In this document: one piece after another, positions 18,509-27,674 of the stretch
How the letters are laid out: the number at the start of each line of letters is the position of its first letter
Numbering within the stretch: the stretch's first letter is position 1
NCBI RefSeq assembly: GCF_022179465.1
Contig: NZ_BPQV01000001.1
Coordinates: 372,001 to 436,000 of the forward strand
Length of the DNA: 64,000 nt
From: Methylobacterium organophilum
Lineage (GTDB): Bacteria > Pseudomonadota > Alphaproteobacteria > Rhizobiales > Beijerinckiaceae
Reading direction: 5' to 3'
Translations under genes and position numbers: made by a program
Notes under the pieces: model-generated
Told to the model about the DNA's origin: nothing
Databases searched by the model: none
What the model saw: the letters and a program-made list of their open reading frames with translations, nothing else

Positions 18509-18522
18509 TGAAAACGTTTTCA
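18509..18522. promoter_or_regulatory. LacI-family operator 1 (fruB promoter)
   Basis: TGAAAACGTTTTCA is a perfect 14-bp palindrome with the central CG typical of LacI/GalR-family operators. It lies 33 bp upstream of the fruB start and is likely the main operator for repressing fruBKA by the divergent regulator. Confidence 0.85.
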
Positions 18523-18621
18523 TTGCCTATGTCAATCGCTGCCGGCGAAATAGTGCAAAAGAGAACACTCGGACAGCTTGCTTTAAGGCGCGATGCGGTG
18601 GCAGAACACCTGTCATGCAAG

Positions 18622-18635
18622 TGAAAACGTTTCCC
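18622..18635. promoter_or_regulatory. LacI-family operator 2 (regulator's own promoter)
   Basis: TGAAAACGTTTCCC shares 12 of 14 positions with operator 1 and ends 5 bp before the regulator start, where a ribosome-binding site would lie. The two centres are 113 bp apart. Binding here would give autoregulation and perhaps looping with operator 1. Confidence 0.8.
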
Positions 18636-18640
18636 AGAGC

Positions 18641-19639
18641 ATGACCGTCGGTATCCGCGACGTGGCCCGTGCGGCGGGCGTCTCCACGGCGACGGTCTCC
18701 CGCGCCCTCGGCAACGGCCCGGTGAGCGAGAGCCTGCGCCAGCAGGTCGAGGAGGCGGTGCGGGCGACCGGCTACCGGCCGAATCTCTCGGCCCGCCGCC
18801 TGCGCTCGCAATCGACCCGGACCGTCGGCCTGATCGTCGCCGATATCCGCAACCCGTTCTTCACCGCGGTCAGCCGGGCCGTGGAGGACGCGGCCTATGC
18901 CGCCGGGATGCGGGTGATCCTCTGCAACACCGACGAGGATCCCGAGCGGGAGCGGATGTATCTGCGGCTGATGGAGGAGGAGCGGGTCAGCGGGGTGATC
19001 TTCGCCCCCACCCGGGCGACCGCCGATTCGATGAAGCAGGGGCTCGACGTCCCGGTCGTGTTCATCGACCGCGCCGGGCCGCCGGGGGCCCATGACAGCG
19101 TGGTGCTCGACAATGCCGCGGCGAGCGCCGCCCTCGTCGACCACCTCGCCGAGGAGGGCTACCGGCAGATCGCCGGCCTGTTCGGTGCCACGAGCTCGAC
19201 CGCCCAGGAGCGGCGGATGGGCTACGAGGCGGCCATGGCCCGGCACGGCCTGCGGCCCGCATCACGCATCGTGGCCCCCAATGCGGTCGCGGCGGAAGCG
19301 GCGATCCGCGACTGGCTCGCGCCCGAAGCGGCGGGGGCGTCGCGCCCCGACGCGCTGCTCCTCTCGAACGGCCTGATCCTGATGGGCGCCTTGCGGGCGG
19401 TGCGGGGGCTCGGCCTCGCCGTGCCCGGCGACGTGGCGCTCGCGGGCTTCGACAACGAGCCCTGGACCGATCTGATCGAGCCCGGGCTCACCGTGATTGA
19501 GCAGCCGGTCGCCGAGATCGGCAGCCAAGCGATGGCCCTGCTGTTCGACCGGCTGAAATCCCCGACCCAGTCGGTGCGCAAGGTCGTGCTGAGCGGGCGC
19601 CCGGTGATCCGGGGCTCCTCCCGCCGCAGGGAGGGCTGA
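18641..19639 (+). CDS. LacI-family transcriptional regulator of the fructose operon
   Basis: This is a probable fructose-operon repressor. The 332-residue product has an N-terminal LacI HTH (IRDVARAAGVSTATVSRALGN) and hinge helix (LSARRLRSQ). A periplasmic-binding-protein-like effector domain follows (VGLIVADIRNPFFTAVSRAVED, VVFIDRAGPPG, DVALAGFDNEPWTDLIEPGLTVIEQP). ATG 18641-18643 is the start because the HTH begins at once; an ORF start at 18593 would overlap operator 2. It is transcribed divergently from fruBKA over a 165-bp region containing two matching palindromes. By analogy with FruR/Cra-type proteins the inducer would be fructose 1-phosphate or 1,6-bisphosphate, but that is inference. 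It could be called fruR, but it is not necessarily orthologous to enteric FruR. Confidence 0.9.
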   Translation: MTVGIRDVARAAGVSTATVSRALGNGPVSESLRQQVEEAVRATGYRPNLSARRLRSQSTRTVGLIVADIRNPFFTAVSRAVEDAAYAAGMRVILCNTDEDPERERMYLRLMEEERVSGVIFAPTRATADSMKQGLDVPVVFIDRAGPPGAHDSVVLDNAAASAALVDHLAEEGYRQIAGLFGATSSTAQERRMGYEAAMARHGLRPASRIVAPNAVAAEAAIRDWLAPEAAGASRPDALLLSNGLILMGALRAVRGLGLAVPGDVALAGFDNEPWTDLIEPGLTVIEQPVAEIGSQAMALLFDRLKSPTQSVRKVVLSGRPVIRGSSRRREG

Positions 19640-19661
19640 GCCCTCCCCGCCGCGACGCGTC

Positions 19662-20945
19662 TCAGAGCCCGGTCGGGCGGCCGGCGGCGACCACGAGCAT
19701 CTTGCCGTCGCCGAGGGTGCGCGCCCCGGCCCGGCGGATATCGGCCTGGGTCACGTTGGCGACCATGTCGTTGCGCCGGGCGATGTAGTCCATGCCGAGG
19801 CCCTCGAAGGCGATCTGCACGAGCTGGTTGGCGATCTTGGTCGAGGTGTCGAAGCCGAGGGCGTAGGAGCCGGTCAGGTAGTCCTTGGCCTTCTGCAGCT
19901 CGTCGTCGGAGGGACCTTCCGTGATGAGGCGATGGATCTCGTCACCGATCACGTCGAGGGCCTCGACCACGCGCTCGTTCTTGGTGGCGGTGTAGCCCCA
20001 GGTCATCGCCACGGCCCGGTGGCTGGTGAGCGAGGTGCCGACCGAATAGGCGAGGCCGCGCTTCTCGCGCACCTCCTGGAACAGGCGCGAGGTGAAGGCG
20101 CCGCCGCCCAGGATGTGGTTGAGCACGTAGGCCGGGATGAAGTCGGGATCGCGCCAGGCCACGCCGGAGAGACCGAAGCGGATCACCGATTGCGGCACGT
20201 CGAGATCGACCACGATGCGCCGGCCGCGCTCGTGGATATGGGTCGGCGGCACCGGGTCCAGCGGTTGGGCCTCGGGCAGATGGCCGAAGGCGCGCTCGAT
20301 CATCGCGGCGATCTGGTCGGTCTCGAAGGCGCCCACCGCCGCAACCTTGAGGCCGCCCCGGCCGACGAGCCGGCGATGCATCGCCACGAGATCGTCGCGG
20401 GTGATGGCCGACACGCTCTCGATCGTGCCGGCGGAGGGGCGCCCGTAGGGATGGCTCGGGAAGGCCTCGCGGAAATAGCGGCGGGAGGCGAGCACGCCGG
20501 GATCGTTCTGCTGATAGCGCAGGCTCGCGATCATCTGCGCGCGCACGCGCTCGATCGCCGTCGGCTCGAAGCGCGGCTCGGCCAGGGCCAGGGCCAGCAG
20601 GCGGATCGCCTCGTCGGCATGGCTGAGCAAGGTTTTCAGCGAGCCGCCGAGGGAATCGGGACCGGTGTGGAAACTCAGCTCGATCGCCCGCGCCGCCAGC
20701 GCCTCCTGGAAGGCGTCGGAGGAGAGGTCGCCCGCGCCCTCGTCGAGGAGCCGGGAGAGCATCTGCACGGTGCCGCTCTTGCCCTCGGGATCCTGCGCGG
20801 CACCGCCCTCGAAGGTGAAGGCGATCGCGATCATCGGCACAACGGGCGAGGGCACCTGCCAGGCCTCGATGCCGGGGGCAGCCGGCACCGGCAGCGCCTG
20901 CGTCGGCGAGGGCGCGGTGCGGGCGCCAGTCTCGGCCAAGTTCAT
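19662..20945 (-). CDS. M16-family peptidase-like protein, non-catalytic subunit
   Basis: This is an M16 (pitrilysin/processing-peptidase) fold protein of 427 residues without the zinc-binding HxxEH motif. The corresponding region reads GTVQMLSRLLDEGAG. It keeps the second-half features, such as ILGGGAFTSRLFQEVREKRGLAYSVGTSL, the Arg/Tyr substrate-binding motif of M16 beta/alpha pairs. It follows the catalytic M16 gene by 80 bp on the same strand, so the two probably form a heterodimer like mitochondrial MPP or PqqF/G, with this one as the helper. No signal peptide is clear. The substrate is unknown. Confidence 0.88.
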   Translation of the reverse strand: MNLAETGARTAPSPTQALPVPAAPGIEAWQVPSPVVPMIAIAFTFEGGAAQDPEGKSGTVQMLSRLLDEGAGDLSSDAFQEALAARAIELSFHTGPDSLGGSLKTLLSHADEAIRLLALALAEPRFEPTAIERVRAQMIASLRYQQNDPGVLASRRYFREAFPSHPYGRPSAGTIESVSAITRDDLVAMHRRLVGRGGLKVAAVGAFETDQIAAMIERAFGHLPEAQPLDPVPPTHIHERGRRIVVDLDVPQSVIRFGLSGVAWRDPDFIPAYVLNHILGGGAFTSRLFQEVREKRGLAYSVGTSLTSHRAVAMTWGYTATKNERVVEALDVIGDEIHRLITEGPSDDELQKAKDYLTGSYALGFDTSTKIANQLVQIAFEGLGMDYIARRNDMVANVTQADIRRAGARTLGDGKMLVVAAGRPTGL

Positions 20946-21025
20946 CGGGGTCCTCGTCGATTCTTCCGAAATGCCGGAGGCCGCCCTCGGCGGGCGGCGC
21001 GGCGGGTCGTGTTCAGCCGGAACGG

Positions 21026-22420
21026 TCAGGCGGCGGAGGCGATCACCGGCGCGTCGAATTCCTGCGCCTTGGTGAGGTAGCCCGTCACGGAGCGGGCCGG
21101 GGTCAGATAACGCGCGGCGACCTCGGCGATCCGCGCCTTCGTCACCGCCTCGATTTCCTGCGGCCAGCGGCGCACCTCCTCGACGGTCTCGCCGATGGCG
21201 AGCGCCGAGCCGTAGATGCGGGCGAGCGAGGACTGGCTGTCGGAGGAATAGACCGTCTCGGCGACGAGCCGAATCTTGGCCCGCTCGATCGCCACCGGGT
21301 CGAGGGCCTCGCCGAAGCCACGCAGGGCGCGGTCGACCGCCTCCTCGAGGGCTTCGAGGGTCACGCCCTCCGCCGGCACCGCGTAGACCGCGAAGCGCGT
21401 GTCGTCGATGGCCGCGCCCATGTACCAGGCGCCGGCATTCACGGCGACGCCGGTCTCGAGGACGAGCTTGCGGTAGAGATAGGAGGTGGCGCCCCCTCCG
21501 ATCACCTCGGCGAGCACTTCGAGGGCATGGGACTCACCGTCCCGCGCAGTCATGCAGGAGGGGGTCAGGTAAAGGCGCTGGAAGGTGGGCTGCTCGACCT
21601 TGGGGTCGGCCACGGCGATGCGGCGCATGGCGCGCGGCTCCGGCTCCCGCGGGCGCAGGCGCTGCGGCCGGGTCCCCTGCGGGGCGACCTTGCCGTAGGT
21701 GTCTTCCGCGAGACGGCGCACCTCGTCCGGGGTCACGTCGCCCGCCACGACGAGGATCGCGTTCTCCGGGGTGTAGAAGCGCTTGTAGTAGTCGATGGCA
21801 TGGTGCCGGTTCAGGCCCTCGATCTCGTGCATCCAGCCGATGATCGGGATGCCGTAGGGGTGGTGCACGAACAGCGAGGCGGCCATGGCCTCCGAGAGCT
21901 GCGCGCTCGGGTCGGTCTCCACCCGCATGCGGCGCTCCTCCAGCACCACGTCGCGCTCGGGCGCCACCACGTCGTCCGCGAGCACGAGGCCGTTCATCCG
22001 GTCTGCTTCGAAAGACATCATCGTGGCGAGGTGGTCGCGGGCCACGCGCTGGAAATAGGCGGTGTAGTCGTAGCTCGTGAAGGCGTTCTCCTGGCCGCCC
22101 AGGCCGGAGACGGCCTTGGAGAAGGCGCCGACCGGATGGGTCTCGGTGCCCTTGAACATCAGATGCTCGAGGAAGTGGGCGATGCCGGACTGGCCGATCG
22201 GATCATCCGCCGAGCCATTGCGGTACCAGATCATGTGGGTCGCCACCGGCGCCCGGTGATCGGGCACCACCACCACGTCGAGCCCATTGTCGAGCACGAA
22301 GGCGGAGACCTCGGGTCCGCCGGCCTCGGAGCGCCCGAACGGCGCGGCGTCGAGGCGGCCGGCATTGCCGTGACCGCGCACCGGCCCGAACGGGGCGATG
22401 GCCTTGCGAGAGAGGTACAT
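21026..22420 (-). CDS. M16-family zinc metallopeptidase, catalytic subunit
   Basis: This insulinase/processing-peptidase-type zinc protease has 464 residues. The inverted zinc motif is present: AHFLEHLMFKGT (H82, E85, H86), with the downstream Glu in VVLEERRMRVE. The C-terminal half has VIGGGATSYLYRKLVLETGVAV, the M16 substrate-binding motif. ATG 22418-22420 (MYLSRKAIAPFG) is preceded by a GAAGGAA about 10 bases upstream; the longer ORF to 22462 lacks support. Similar M16 pairs sit after lspA in many alphaproteobacteria. It probably degrades or processes small peptides, in the cytoplasm or periplasm; no clear signal peptide is visible. Confidence 0.9.
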   Translation of the reverse strand: MYLSRKAIAPFGPVRGHGNAGRLDAAPFGRSEAGGPEVSAFVLDNGLDVVVVPDHRAPVATHMIWYRNGSADDPIGQSGIAHFLEHLMFKGTETHPVGAFSKAVSGLGGQENAFTSYDYTAYFQRVARDHLATMMSFEADRMNGLVLADDVVAPERDVVLEERRMRVETDPSAQLSEAMAASLFVHHPYGIPIIGWMHEIEGLNRHHAIDYYKRFYTPENAILVVAGDVTPDEVRRLAEDTYGKVAPQGTRPQRLRPREPEPRAMRRIAVADPKVEQPTFQRLYLTPSCMTARDGESHALEVLAEVIGGGATSYLYRKLVLETGVAVNAGAWYMGAAIDDTRFAVYAVPAEGVTLEALEEAVDRALRGFGEALDPVAIERAKIRLVAETVYSSDSQSSLARIYGSALAIGETVEEVRRWPQEIEAVTKARIAEVAARYLTPARSVTGYLTKAQEFDAPVIASAA

Positions 22421-22553
22421 CCTGAAAAATTCCTTCGCGCGGCCGCCTCGGCAGCCGTCCAAAACCTGCAGCCCGATCCGCCATTGTCGCGGGGTTTGCC
22501 CTCAAGGGCAAATCCTGTACCGGCTTCGGGATCCCCGAAAGCCGGTCCGCCGG

Positions 22554-23219
22554 TCAGCGTCCGCTCTGCGAACGCATATAGGCGCGCGGGTCGGCCTCCG
22601 CATTGTCGCTGATCGGACCGCCGACGGGCCCGCCCTGCGGCGCAACGACCTTCACCGGGGCCTTGCGGTAGCCGTTGGGGGGGTCGGTCAGCATGTCGCG
22701 GGACGGCTCGACGATGGAGGGCTCCGTCCGCTCCTCGCCGGTGAACAGCTTGAGCGGGTCGAGCCAGGTCGATTCACGGGTGTCGCCGTCGCCGGGGCGA
22801 CCCGCCGGGCCGTTGAGGGCACCGGCCCCGGCCTTGCGCCCGGCATCCATCTCGTAGACCGACAGGGTCTCGTTGTTGTCGTTCATGCGCCCCTGGGCGC
22901 CGCGCACGACGGGCTTCTTGGCCTCCACCGCGGCGCGCTCGCGCCGGGAGATCTCGGGATCCTTCGGCCATTGCGGCGAGGTCTCCCGGACCTGGGGCGG
23001 GGGCAGGGCGGTGCCGTTGAGCTTGGGCGGCATGGCGAGCGGGGCGCGCTCGCGATAGGTGATGGCCGGGCGCTCGGGCTCGATCAGGCCGAGATTGCTC
23101 AGCGTGTCGCGCATGAACTCGCCCTCGGCGGCCCGGGCGAGGCCCGGAAGGGCGGTGGCTCCAAAGGCGACGAGCAGAGTCCCCAACGCCGCGGAACCGA
23201 GTTTGCGCTTCCCGCCCAT
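22554..23219 (-). CDS. Exported protein, BamF-like (DUF3035-type) candidate
   Basis: The 221-residue product starts at ATG 23217-23219 with a signal peptide (LGSAALGTLLVAFGATALPG, cut near ARAAEG). A mostly disordered region follows, beginning LGLIEPERPAITYRERAPLAMPP and LNGTALPPPQ. This Arg/Pro-rich 'APLxMPP' pattern, and the position between lspA and an M16 peptidase gene, fit DUF3035 proteins described as BAM subunit BamF in other alphaproteobacteria. Unlike BamF it has no lipobox Cys at the signal cleavage site. Function as an outer-membrane assembly factor is therefore only a hypothesis. Codon use and composition match the neighbours. Confidence 0.6.
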   Translation of the reverse strand: MGGKRKLGSAALGTLLVAFGATALPGLARAAEGEFMRDTLSNLGLIEPERPAITYRERAPLAMPPKLNGTALPPPQVRETSPQWPKDPEISRRERAAVEAKKPVVRGAQGRMNDNNETLSVYEMDAGRKAGAGALNGPAGRPGDGDTRESTWLDPLKLFTGEERTEPSIVEPSRDMLTDPPNGYRKAPVKVVAPQGGPVGGPISDNAEADPRAYMRSQSGR

Positions 23220-23397
23220 GCTGCCCCACTTGATTGTTCGATGACCGGGGCTTGCCGGACCCTGTTTTCGTCCGAGTCGTCGGCATCGCCGCAGGCTCCG
23301 ACCTGAGCCCGGTTTCGGGCAAAGGTATGGCGCCGGAACCGGCGGGCGCAACGGCTTCGGGCAGCCCCGGCGGCGCGCCGGCGCCGCTGCCCACAGA

Positions 23398-23901
23398 TCA
23401 GGCTTCGCGCTGCGGATCCGCCTGCGGCTCGGCACGCCGGCGCTCCGTGGCGGCGTCGAGGACGAGGCCGACCACCCCGGCCACGATGGCCGCGTCGGCC
23501 ACGTTGAACACGTACCAGGACCAGTCGCCGACATGCAGGTGCACGAAGTCGAACACCGCCCCGTAGGCGATGCGGTCGACGGCGTTGCCCAGCGCCCCGC
23601 CGACGATCAGCCCGAGGGCGAGGGCGAGCAGCCGCGAGCTCGCGCGCAGCATCCAGACGCTCAGGCCGATGGCGGCGGCGAGGGAGAGGCCGACGAGCAG
23701 CCAGCGGCCGAGATCGCCCCGCTGCTGGAACAGCCCGTAGGAGATGCCGTGGTTCCAGACCACGAGGAAATCGGCATAGGCGTTGATCCGCCAGGGCTGC
23801 GTCAGCACGAGATCCGTGCCGAGATACAGCCCGAGCTTCGAGGCCTGGTCGAGGACCAGGGTGACGAGCGCCGCGCCGAGGCCGAGGGTGGGGGCTCTCA
23901 T
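23398..23901 (-). CDS. lspA: Signal peptidase II (lipoprotein signal peptidase)
   Basis: LspA cleaves prolipoprotein signal peptides in the inner membrane after diacylglyceryl modification. The 167-residue product has four hydrophobic helices and both catalytic aspartates, in [11 protein letters not shown] and [12 protein letters not shown]. The early [10 protein letters not shown] motif (the conserved Asp-x-x-x-K stretch) and the NHGISYGLF loop are also visible. ATG 23899-23901 (MRAPTLGLG) gives the usual length; the longer ORF to 23976 adds a non-conserved basic leader. It lies 43 bp downstream of ileS, an ancient pairing. Confidence 0.95.
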   Translation of the reverse strand: MRAPTLGLGAALVTLVLDQASKLGLYLGTDLVLTQPWRINAYADFLVVWNHGISYGLFQQRGDLGRWLLVGLSLAAAIGLSVWMLRASSRLLALALGLIVGGALGNAVDRIAYGAVFDFVHLHVGDWSWYVFNVADAAIVAGVVGLVLDAATERRRAEPQADPQREA

Positions 23902-23944
23902 GCCGGCCCCCTCCCGCGCCCGCTCGGTCCGTCCTCCCGGACGA

Positions 23945-26926
23945 TCACGCGGCGCTCGCGTCGGGATGCGCCGCATCCCATTCGCGCAGCGCCTGGGCGT
24001 CCCGGGGCGTCACGTCCGGATAGGCGGGGTCGGCCCCCACCTCCGGCGAGACCCGCCAGGAGCGGGCGCATTTGCGGCCCTGGGCGAGACCCGGCACCAC
24101 GGCGACGCCCTTCACCTCGTCGAGCCGGAAGGCCTCAGCCGGTCCCTCGCCGGGCAGCACGTCGATGCTGGAGGTGATGCAGACCTCCGCGAAATCGACG
24201 CCGTCGAGGGCAGCGCGCAGATCCGCCTCCGCCACGAACACGGTCGGGGACGCCTCCAGGCTCGCCCCGATCCGCTTGGCCGCCCGCTCGATCTCCAGCG
24301 CGCCGGTCACGACCCGGCGCACCCGGCGGATCTTCTGCCAGCGCTCCGCCAGGGCCGGGTCGCGCCAGCTCTCCGGGGTCTCCGGCAGGGTCTGCAGATG
24401 CACCGAGCCGTCCTCGGACGGGTAGCGGTCGAGCCAGGCCTCCTCCGCCGTGAAGGCGAGGATGGGGGCGAGCCAGATCGTGACGCGCCGGAAGGTCTCG
24501 TCGATGACCTGCAGGGCGGCCCGCCGCGTCACCGAGGAGATCGGGTCGCAGTAGAGCGCGTCCTTGCGCACGTCGAAGTAGAAGGCCGAGAGGTCGCCGG
24601 TCATGAAGCCGTTGAGCAGGGCCACGACCCGCTTGGTGTCGTAGCTCCGGTAAGCCTCGCGGATCTCGCGGTCGAGCTCCGCGAGCCGATGCAGGATCAG
24701 CCGCTCCAGCTCCGGCATTTCGGCCAGGGCCACGTCGTCGCCGGGGACGCGGTGGGCGAGGGAGCCGAGCATCCAGCGCAGGGAGTTGCGCAGCTTCCGG
24801 TAGGTCTCGGCGAAGGTCTTCACGATCTCCGGCCCGATGCGCAGGTCGTCCGCGTAATCGGAGGCTGCCACCCAGAGGCGCAGGATGTCGGCGCCGGATT
24901 CCTTGATGACGCTCTGGGGCGCGACCACGTTGCCGCGCGACTTCGACATCTTCTCGCCCTTGCCGTCGAGGACGAAGCCGTGGGTGAGCACGATGTCGTA
25001 GGGCGCCCGGCCACGGGTTCCGGCGGATTCGAGCAGCGAGGACTGGAACCAGCCGCGATGCTGGTCGGAGCCCTCCAGATACATCACCCGGTCCCGCCCG
25101 CCGTCGCGGATGCGCGTCACGCCCGAGAGCCCGGGGAAGGAGTCGGGGTCGTCCAGCACGAAGGCGTGGGTCGAGCCGGAATCGAACCACACGTCGAGGA
25201 CGTCGGTCACCTTCTCGTAATCGGCGGGATCATGCTCCGGCGCGAGGAAGCGTGCGGCCGCCTCGTCCGAGAACCAGGCATCGGCGCCCTCCTGCGCGAA
25301 GGCCTGCGCGATCCGGGCATTCACCCGCTCGTCGCGCAGCACCTCGCTCGTGCCCTTCCGGACGAAGACCGTGATCGGCACGCCCCAGGCACGCTGGCGC
25401 GAGACCACCCAGTCCGGCCGGTTGCCGACCATGCCGTTGATGCGGTTCTTGCCCTGGGGCGGCACCCATTCGGTGTCCTCGATCCCCTGGAGCGCGACCT
25501 CGCGCAGGGTGCGGTTGCCGAGCGCGTCGACCGGCTTGTCGAGGGCGATGAACCATTGCGGCGTGTTGCGGAAGATCACCGGCTTCTTCGAGCGCCAGGA
25601 ATGCGGGTAGCTGTGGCGCAGCATCCCGCGGGCGATCAGCGCGCCGGCCTCAGTGAGGGCGGCGATCAGCGCCTTGTTGGCGTCGCCCTTCTCGCCTTTG
25701 TGCGTCAGCACGAGTTTTCCCGTGAAACCGGGCGCCTCCTGCGTGTAGGCGCCATCCGCATCCACCGTGTAGGGGATGCGGGTCTCGATGCCGGCCTGGG
25801 CCAGGGCCCGGCCATTGGCCATCCAGAGTTCGAAATCCTCGCGGCCATGGCCCGGCGCCGTGTGCACGAAGCCCGTGCCGGCATCGTCGGTGACGTGGTC
25901 GCCGTCGAGCAGCGGCACGACGAAGTCGTAGCCGGGGACATGCCCGGAGAGCGGGTGGTGCAGGCGCGTGCCGGCCAGCAGATCCGGCGCCACGTCGGCG
26001 ACGCGCTCGAAGGCCTCGACGCGGGCGGCCTTGAAAACCTGCTCGGCCAGGGCATCGGCGAGGATGTAGGTCTCGCCGGGCTTCGCCCAATTCTCCTCCG
26101 GCGCCGCCGTGACCCGGTAGAGCCCGTAGGCGATGCGCTTCGAATAGGCGACGGCGCGGTTGCCCGGGATCGTCCAGGGCGTGGTGGTCCAGATCACGAC
26201 CCGGGCCTCGCCGAGGGCGGCCGGCGCGCCCTCCCGCAGGCGGAAGGCGCAGAAGATCGTGTCGCTGACGTGATCCTCGTACTCGACCTCGGCCTCGGCC
26301 AGCGCGGTCTTCTCCACCACCGACCACATCACCGGCTTCGAGCCGCGATAGAGCTGGCCGGACACGGCGAACTTCATCAGCTCGGCGGCAATGGCGGCCT
26401 CGGCCGGATAGGCCATGGTGGAATAGGGATGCCCCCAGTCGCCGGTGACGCCGAGGCGCTGGAACTCCTCGCGCTGCACGTCGAGCCACTGCGCGGCGAA
26501 GGCGCGGCATTCCTTGCGGAATTCCAGCACCGGCACCTCGTCCTTGTTCTTGCCCTTGGCGCGGTACTGCTCCTCGATCTTCCACTCGATCGGCAGGCCG
26601 TGGCAGTCCCAGCCGGGCACGTAGTTGGCGTCGTGCCCGAGCGCGCCCTGGGAGCGGACGATCACGTCCTTGAGGATCTTGTTGAGGGCGTGCCCGATAT
26701 GGATGTTGCCGTTGGCGTAGGGCGGGCCGTCATGCAGCACGAATTTCGGGCGGCCGGCGGCGTCCCGGCGGATTCGCCCGTAGAGGTCGTTGCGCGCCCA
26801 ACGCTCCAGGAGCAGCGGCTCCCGGGTCGGCAGCCCGGCCCGCATCGGGAACTCGGTCTTGGGCAGGAACAGCGTCTTCGAATAGTCGCGGCCCGTCGGG
26901 GCGGCGGAAGAGGCGGAGTCGGTCAT
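23945..26926 (-). CDS. ileS: Isoleucyl-tRNA synthetase
   Basis: This class I synthetase charges tRNA-Ile. The 993-residue product starts at ATG 26924-26926 ([19 protein letters not shown]). It has the HIGH motif at residues 76-79 ([15 protein letters not shown]), the CP1 editing domain ([33 protein letters not shown]) and the KMSKS loop ([12 protein letters not shown]). The anticodon-binding domain follows. The C-terminal zinc ribbon, normally four Cys, is reduced to a single Cys ([15 protein letters not shown]) and ends [14 protein letters not shown]; this seems to be a lineage trait. The extension to 27265 is low-complexity and rejected. The lspA gene follows 43 bp downstream. Confidence 0.97.
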   Translation of the reverse strand: MTDSASSAAPTGRDYSKTLFLPKTEFPMRAGLPTREPLLLERWARNDLYGRIRRDAAGRPKFVLHDGPPYANGNIHIGHALNKILKDVIVRSQGALGHDANYVPGWDCHGLPIEWKIEEQYRAKGKNKDEVPVLEFRKECRAFAAQWLDVQREEFQRLGVTGDWGHPYSTMAYPAEAAIAAELMKFAVSGQLYRGSKPVMWSVVEKTALAEAEVEYEDHVSDTIFCAFRLREGAPAALGEARVVIWTTTPWTIPGNRAVAYSKRIAYGLYRVTAAPEENWAKPGETYILADALAEQVFKAARVEAFERVADVAPDLLAGTRLHHPLSGHVPGYDFVVPLLDGDHVTDDAGTGFVHTAPGHGREDFELWMANGRALAQAGIETRIPYTVDADGAYTQEAPGFTGKLVLTHKGEKGDANKALIAALTEAGALIARGMLRHSYPHSWRSKKPVIFRNTPQWFIALDKPVDALGNRTLREVALQGIEDTEWVPPQGKNRINGMVGNRPDWVVSRQRAWGVPITVFVRKGTSEVLRDERVNARIAQAFAQEGADAWFSDEAAARFLAPEHDPADYEKVTDVLDVWFDSGSTHAFVLDDPDSFPGLSGVTRIRDGGRDRVMYLEGSDQHRGWFQSSLLESAGTRGRAPYDIVLTHGFVLDGKGEKMSKSRGNVVAPQSVIKESGADILRLWVAASDYADDLRIGPEIVKTFAETYRKLRNSLRWMLGSLAHRVPGDDVALAEMPELERLILHRLAELDREIREAYRSYDTKRVVALLNGFMTGDLSAFYFDVRKDALYCDPISSVTRRAALQVIDETFRRVTIWLAPILAFTAEEAWLDRYPSEDGSVHLQTLPETPESWRDPALAERWQKIRRVRRVVTGALEIERAAKRIGASLEASPTVFVAEADLRAALDGVDFAEVCITSSIDVLPGEGPAEAFRLDEVKGVAVVPGLAQGRKCARSWRVSPEVGADPAYPDVTPRDAQALREWDAAHPDASAA

Positions 26927-27369
26927 CGGCGTGAAAGTCTCGAAGGCTCGGCGGGCGAGTCGAATGCGAAGCGGGCGAAAGGCGGGATCCCGGCGTTCCG
27001 CACGCGCCGCAGCGCGGCGGCGCTCAGGCGGAGGCCGGGCCGGTAATTCGAATTCGGCGGGCGAGGGCGCCGTCGGGCGCGCGGACGGCGAGCATCCCGC
27101 GCTTCTAGCAGCGGCGGAAACCGCGCGCCAGCAGAACAGTCGGCCGCTGCGAACGAGGCTTTCCGGCAACAGGCCCGGCGCCGAATTCACGACGTAGAAT
27201 TTCACCCACCCCGGCGATGCCACCAAAAGGAAGCTCGGCCGTTGTCTGTCCGATGCGCGTCGCACCCGACTTGGACGAGCCTTCGGATCGGGGCGGAGAC
27301 TTCGATCGGGCCGAGACTTGGACGAGCCCTCCGACGACGCAGAACGGAAAGAAGAAGAGGCGTACCGTC
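26927..27369. other. Intergenic region between ileS and a divergent small-protein gene
   Basis: These 443 bp contain no convincing gene; in-frame extensions on both strands are Arg/Gly/Ala-rich with no domain. The region carries the promoters for ileS (minus) and the small exported protein (plus). A 14-bp direct repeat GACTTGGACGAGCC occurs at 27268-27281 and 27315-27328, upstream of the small gene. ribF, often next to ileS in related bacteria, is absent here. Confidence 0.5.
27268..27328. repeat. 14-bp direct repeat pair upstream of small exported-protein gene
   Basis: GACTTGGACGAGCC occurs twice, starting at 27268 and 27315, 47 bp apart and within about 100 bp of the start at 27370. It could be a tandem regulator-binding site or a remnant duplication. 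Confidence 0.5.
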
Positions 27370-27648
27370 ATGAGGAAATTGCTCGCTGTCACTCTCCTGT
27401 CCCTCTCCGCCATCGCGTTCTCCGGCGTCGCCGAGGCGCAGGGCATCCCGGAGGGCATGCGGCGCGGCGCGAACGAGGGGAACCGCGTCGGCGGCCCGGT
27501 CGGCGGCGTGCTCGGCGGTGCCGTGGGCGGCGCGGTCGGCGGAGCGGCGGGTGTGCTCGGGGTCGATCCCGGCCGCCGCGGCTACCGCACCAGCCTGCCG
27601 AGCCGCCGCGGCTATCACCGCCACCGCCGTCACCGGCACCACCACTGA
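27370..27648 (+). CDS. Small Gly- and His/Arg-rich exported protein
   Basis: The 92-residue product has a clear signal peptide (MRKLLAVTLLSLSAIAFSG, cut near AEAQG). A Gly/Val/Ala repeat of glycine-zipper type follows (GGPVGGVLGGAVGGAVGGAAG), and then a His/Arg-rich end (RRGYHRHRRHRHHH). GAAAGAAGAAGAGG precedes the ATG by a few bases. Glycine-zipper segments often insert in or associate with membranes, and the His tail could bind metal. It is similar in style to the other small secreted proteins of this window. No function is assigned. Confidence 0.75.
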   Translation: MRKLLAVTLLSLSAIAFSGVAEAQGIPEGMRRGANEGNRVGGPVGGVLGGAVGGAVGGAAGVLGVDPGRRGYRTSLPSRRGYHRHRRHRHHH

Positions 27649-27674
27649 GGACGAGGCGCGGTCCGCGCGCCCGG

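Noticed and set aside
22554-23534. Longer 326-codon version of the BamF-like gene
   Set aside because: The first 105 codons overlap lspA in another frame; the signal peptide begins at 23219.
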